DNA of 34,152 nt from assembly GCA_012269745.1 (NCBI GenBank), contig JAAXJR010000029.1, positions 1 through 34,152 on the forward strand, read 5' to 3'. The notes under the pieces are model-generated. The model was given only the letters and a program-made list of their open reading frames with translations, was not told the origin of the DNA and searched no databases. Shown here piece by piece: positions 32,628 through 34,152 of the stretch. Every line of letters starts with the position of its first letter. The first letter of the stretch is position 1. This DNA comes from Flavobacteriales bacterium (GTDB lineage: Bacteria > Bacteroidota > Bacteroidia > Flavobacteriales > Schleiferiaceae). The translations under genes and the position numbers were made by a program.

Positions 32628-33941
32628 TTATTTCTCGGTAATGAGCAATGTACCCATCAGCTGGTACAGGGCAATCTGTGCATTGACGGCCCTAAACTGG
32701 GCGGATGATTTTCCATTTTCAGCGGCCAACCAAGCCAGCTGGGCTTGACGCTGCTCCAAGGAGGAAGCTTGTCCAAGGCTGTAAAGCTCATTCACTTTAA
32801 GCATGCGCTGGTTCGCAACCTCAGCGTTATCCGCTTCAATCTTGGCCACAGCAGCCGCATTGTTGAAGACGCGCACTGCATTCTTCACTGTGTTCTCGAT
32901 AAGCTCCTGGGTTTGTGCCTCGCGGTGCTCCGCTTTCAAGACTTCTAACTTCGCATTTTGACGCTGCGTACGGCTCTGGAAACCGCTAAACAGGTTGTAT
33001 TGTAAGCTGAGACCTGCATTCAAACCCGTCTGTTGCGATGCCGTTAAGAAACCTGCTTCCGCTTGGCTCTGATTAAGACCATAGCTCGCTTGTGCTGCGA
33101 TAGTTGGGAAGAGCGTCGCCTGTTGCAATTGCTGCTGAATACGCGCTGTTTCTGCCGAAATGTTAGCTAGCTGCAAAGCCGTGTTGCTAGAACGCATGAT
33201 GGCTAAGGTTTCTGCTTCATCGAATTGCTCTTCGAGGTTCAAACCAGTCTGATCAGAAACGGTAAATGCATCTTCGTATCCTATGAATGCTGCAAATGAA
33301 TTCTTGGCCGATTCCAACTGTGTCTCCGCCTCCATCAATTCCACCTTATCGCGGTTCATGTCCACTTTCGCGGCCATAAGGTCCGTTGAATTTGATCCGC
33401 CAAGCTCATTGGTCAATTGTGCCTTATCAAAGCGCTCCTTGCTAATGTTGAAGTTCTCTGCTGCCGTTGCTACGGTGCGCTGCAACAACGAAATCCCAGT
33501 ATACTGCGACCATACCTGAGCGATAGTATTCTCCATGGCCTGCTTTTGAGCGAGGTCTGCTGCTTTTTTGGCACTATTCAACAATTGGTAGCTGCGCTGT
33601 ATGCGGCCTCCGGCAAACAGGACCTGACTTACGCCCAAAGACGCATTCTGTGAGAGCGACTCCGCGCCTTCGACATCTTGGGTCTGCCCCGTAGCAAATT
33701 CGAGATTTGAATTTTGATTGCTGTAGTTGGTACCCGCCGAAGCTGTTAAAGTAGGCAGGCGTCCGGCATTGCCCTGGGTTGCAGAATTTGCCGCCTGCTC
33801 AGCATCTAGGCGAGCAATGTGTAAATCGTGGTTGTGCTCCAATGCCAAGCTCAATGCATTGTCCAACGTCAACACATTCTGTCCGTAGCTGCTCCAACCT
33901 AGAAGCAGTGCTGCGACGATGAAGATTCTCTTATTCAGCAT
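32628..33941 (-). CDS. TolC family outer-membrane efflux channel
   Basis: 437 residues. The signal peptide is MLNKRIFIVAALLLGWSSYG, cleaved before Q21. The body has the two internal repeats of the outer-membrane efflux family (LSLALEHNHDLHIARLDAEQAAN near the N terminus; AENGKSSAQFRAVNAQIALYQLMG near the C terminus), rich in Ala, Gln and Asn and helical, as in TolC/OprM. It forms the outer-membrane exit of a tripartite pump. Its start overlaps the stop of the RND transporter gene by 11 bases, so they are probably one pump. The adaptor protein gene is not in the window and may lie upstream. Confidence 0.94.
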   Translation of the reverse strand: MLNKRIFIVAALLLGWSSYGQNVLTLDNALSLALEHNHDLHIARLDAEQAANSATQGNAGRLPTLTASAGTNYSNQNSNLEFATGQTQDVEGAESLSQNASLGVSQVLFAGGRIQRSYQLLNSAKKAADLAQKQAMENTIAQVWSQYTGISLLQRTVATAAENFNISKERFDKAQLTNELGGSNSTDLMAAKVDMNRDKVELMEAETQLESAKNSFAAFIGYEDAFTVSDQTGLNLEEQFDEAETLAIMRSSNTALQLANISAETARIQQQLQQATLFPTIAAQASYGLNQSQAEAGFLTASQQTGLNAGLSLQYNLFSGFQSRTQRQNAKLEVLKAEHREAQTQELIENTVKNAVRVFNNAAAVAKIEADNAEVANQRMLKVNELYSLGQASSLEQRQAQLAWLAAENGKSSAQFRAVNAQIALYQLMGTLLITEK

Positions 33942-34152
33942 TGTTCAATTCTTTAAAGTATTGTTCACTCTTCATTTCCTTAATGGCCGGCTCGACTTCT
34001 TCGCGAGTAGGCTTCTCATTCGTCCAGATGTGACGAATCAAAACGCGCGCATCATTCACTAGAGCCATCATCGACGGCAAGACCACTAGGGTCAACATCG
34101 TCGCAAAACCAATTCCGTAAGCAATCGCCACCGCCATCGGGATGAGGAACTG
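33931..34152 (-). CDS. RND efflux transporter, C-terminal end (rest outside window)
   Basis: The frame is open to the right edge, so the gene continues beyond 34152; about 73 codons are present. The sequence begins QFLIPMAVAIAYGIGFATMLTLVVLPSMMALVND, the last membrane helix and its flank of an AcrB/HAE1-type RND pump, followed by a charged cytoplasmic tail (EEVEPAIKEMKSEQYF). The ATG at 34137 is internal. The gene overlaps the TolC gene by 11 bases, which indicates coupled expression. The substrate cannot be told from this fragment. Confidence 0.85.
   Translation of the reverse strand, partial: QFLIPMAVAIAYGIGFATMLTLVVLPSMMALVNDARVLIRHIWTNEKPTREEVEPAIKEMKSEQYFKELNNAE

Noticed and set aside
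1-34152. CRISPR arrays, tRNA or rRNA genes, insertion sequences
   Set aside because: No repeat-spacer pattern, cloverleaf, rRNA-like segment, transposase or terminal inverted repeats were noticed on reading. A formal scan was not possible.

Overview
The window looks like chromosomal DNA from a marine-type member of the Bacteroidota, class Flavobacteriia (probably near Schleiferiaceae/Cryomorphaceae; the family is a guess). The reasons are a complete Bat (Bacteroides aerotolerance) operon, a SUF operon in the Bacteroidota order, an IleRS with a KMSKR motif, signal peptides cleaved before Gln, and TAnnTTTG-type promoter elements. No tRNA, rRNA, insertion sequence, phage gene or CRISPR array was seen. 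No gene-free stretch exceeds 300 bases except the pseudogene region at 23533-24536.

Layout: (1) 1-3698, plus strand: the 3' part of ileS, a TraR/DksA-like regulator, lspA and pdeM, the last three overlapping or touching. (2) 3774-11758, plus: the Bat operon, moxR - DUF58 - small membrane protein - batA - batB/batC fusion - batD - batE. It probably forms a cell-envelope complex of VWA and TPR proteins exposed to the periplasm. (3) 11755-13278, minus: a hypothetical gene and thiL. (4) 13374-19193, plus: sufA-sufB-sufC-sufD-sufS-sufE-sufT, Fe-S cluster assembly, divergent from thiL across a nearly symmetric promoter region. (5) 19326-21275, plus: HMG-CoA synthase (mevalonate pathway) and a DUF2480 protein; then a minus-strand beta-barrel protein. 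(6) 22082-25721: two paralogous membrane histidine kinases on the plus strand, bracketing a small acidic protein gene and a wrecked polyamine locus. (7) 25718-31632: a MhpD-like hydratase (minus), then hmgA-hppD-fahA (tyrosine to fumarate plus acetoacetate) and the two subunits of a 3-oxoacid CoA-transferase, which activates acetoacetate. (8) 31707-34152, minus: the end of an RND pump gene, a TolC-like channel, a cytochrome b561 and an OsmC protein.

The most notable points are these. Positions 23635-24489 hold a chimeric pseudogene that joins an arginine decarboxylase remnant in frame to the last ~31 codons of a deoxyhypusine-synthase-like gene. This implies a deletion that collapsed a polyamine operon, plus two frameshifts and a lost N terminus. 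BatB and BatC are one polypeptide that still carries what looks like BatC's old signal peptide internally. BatE appears to start without a signal peptide. I did not find a convincing wholly new defence or metabolic system; most of the window is recognisable housekeeping and envelope biology.
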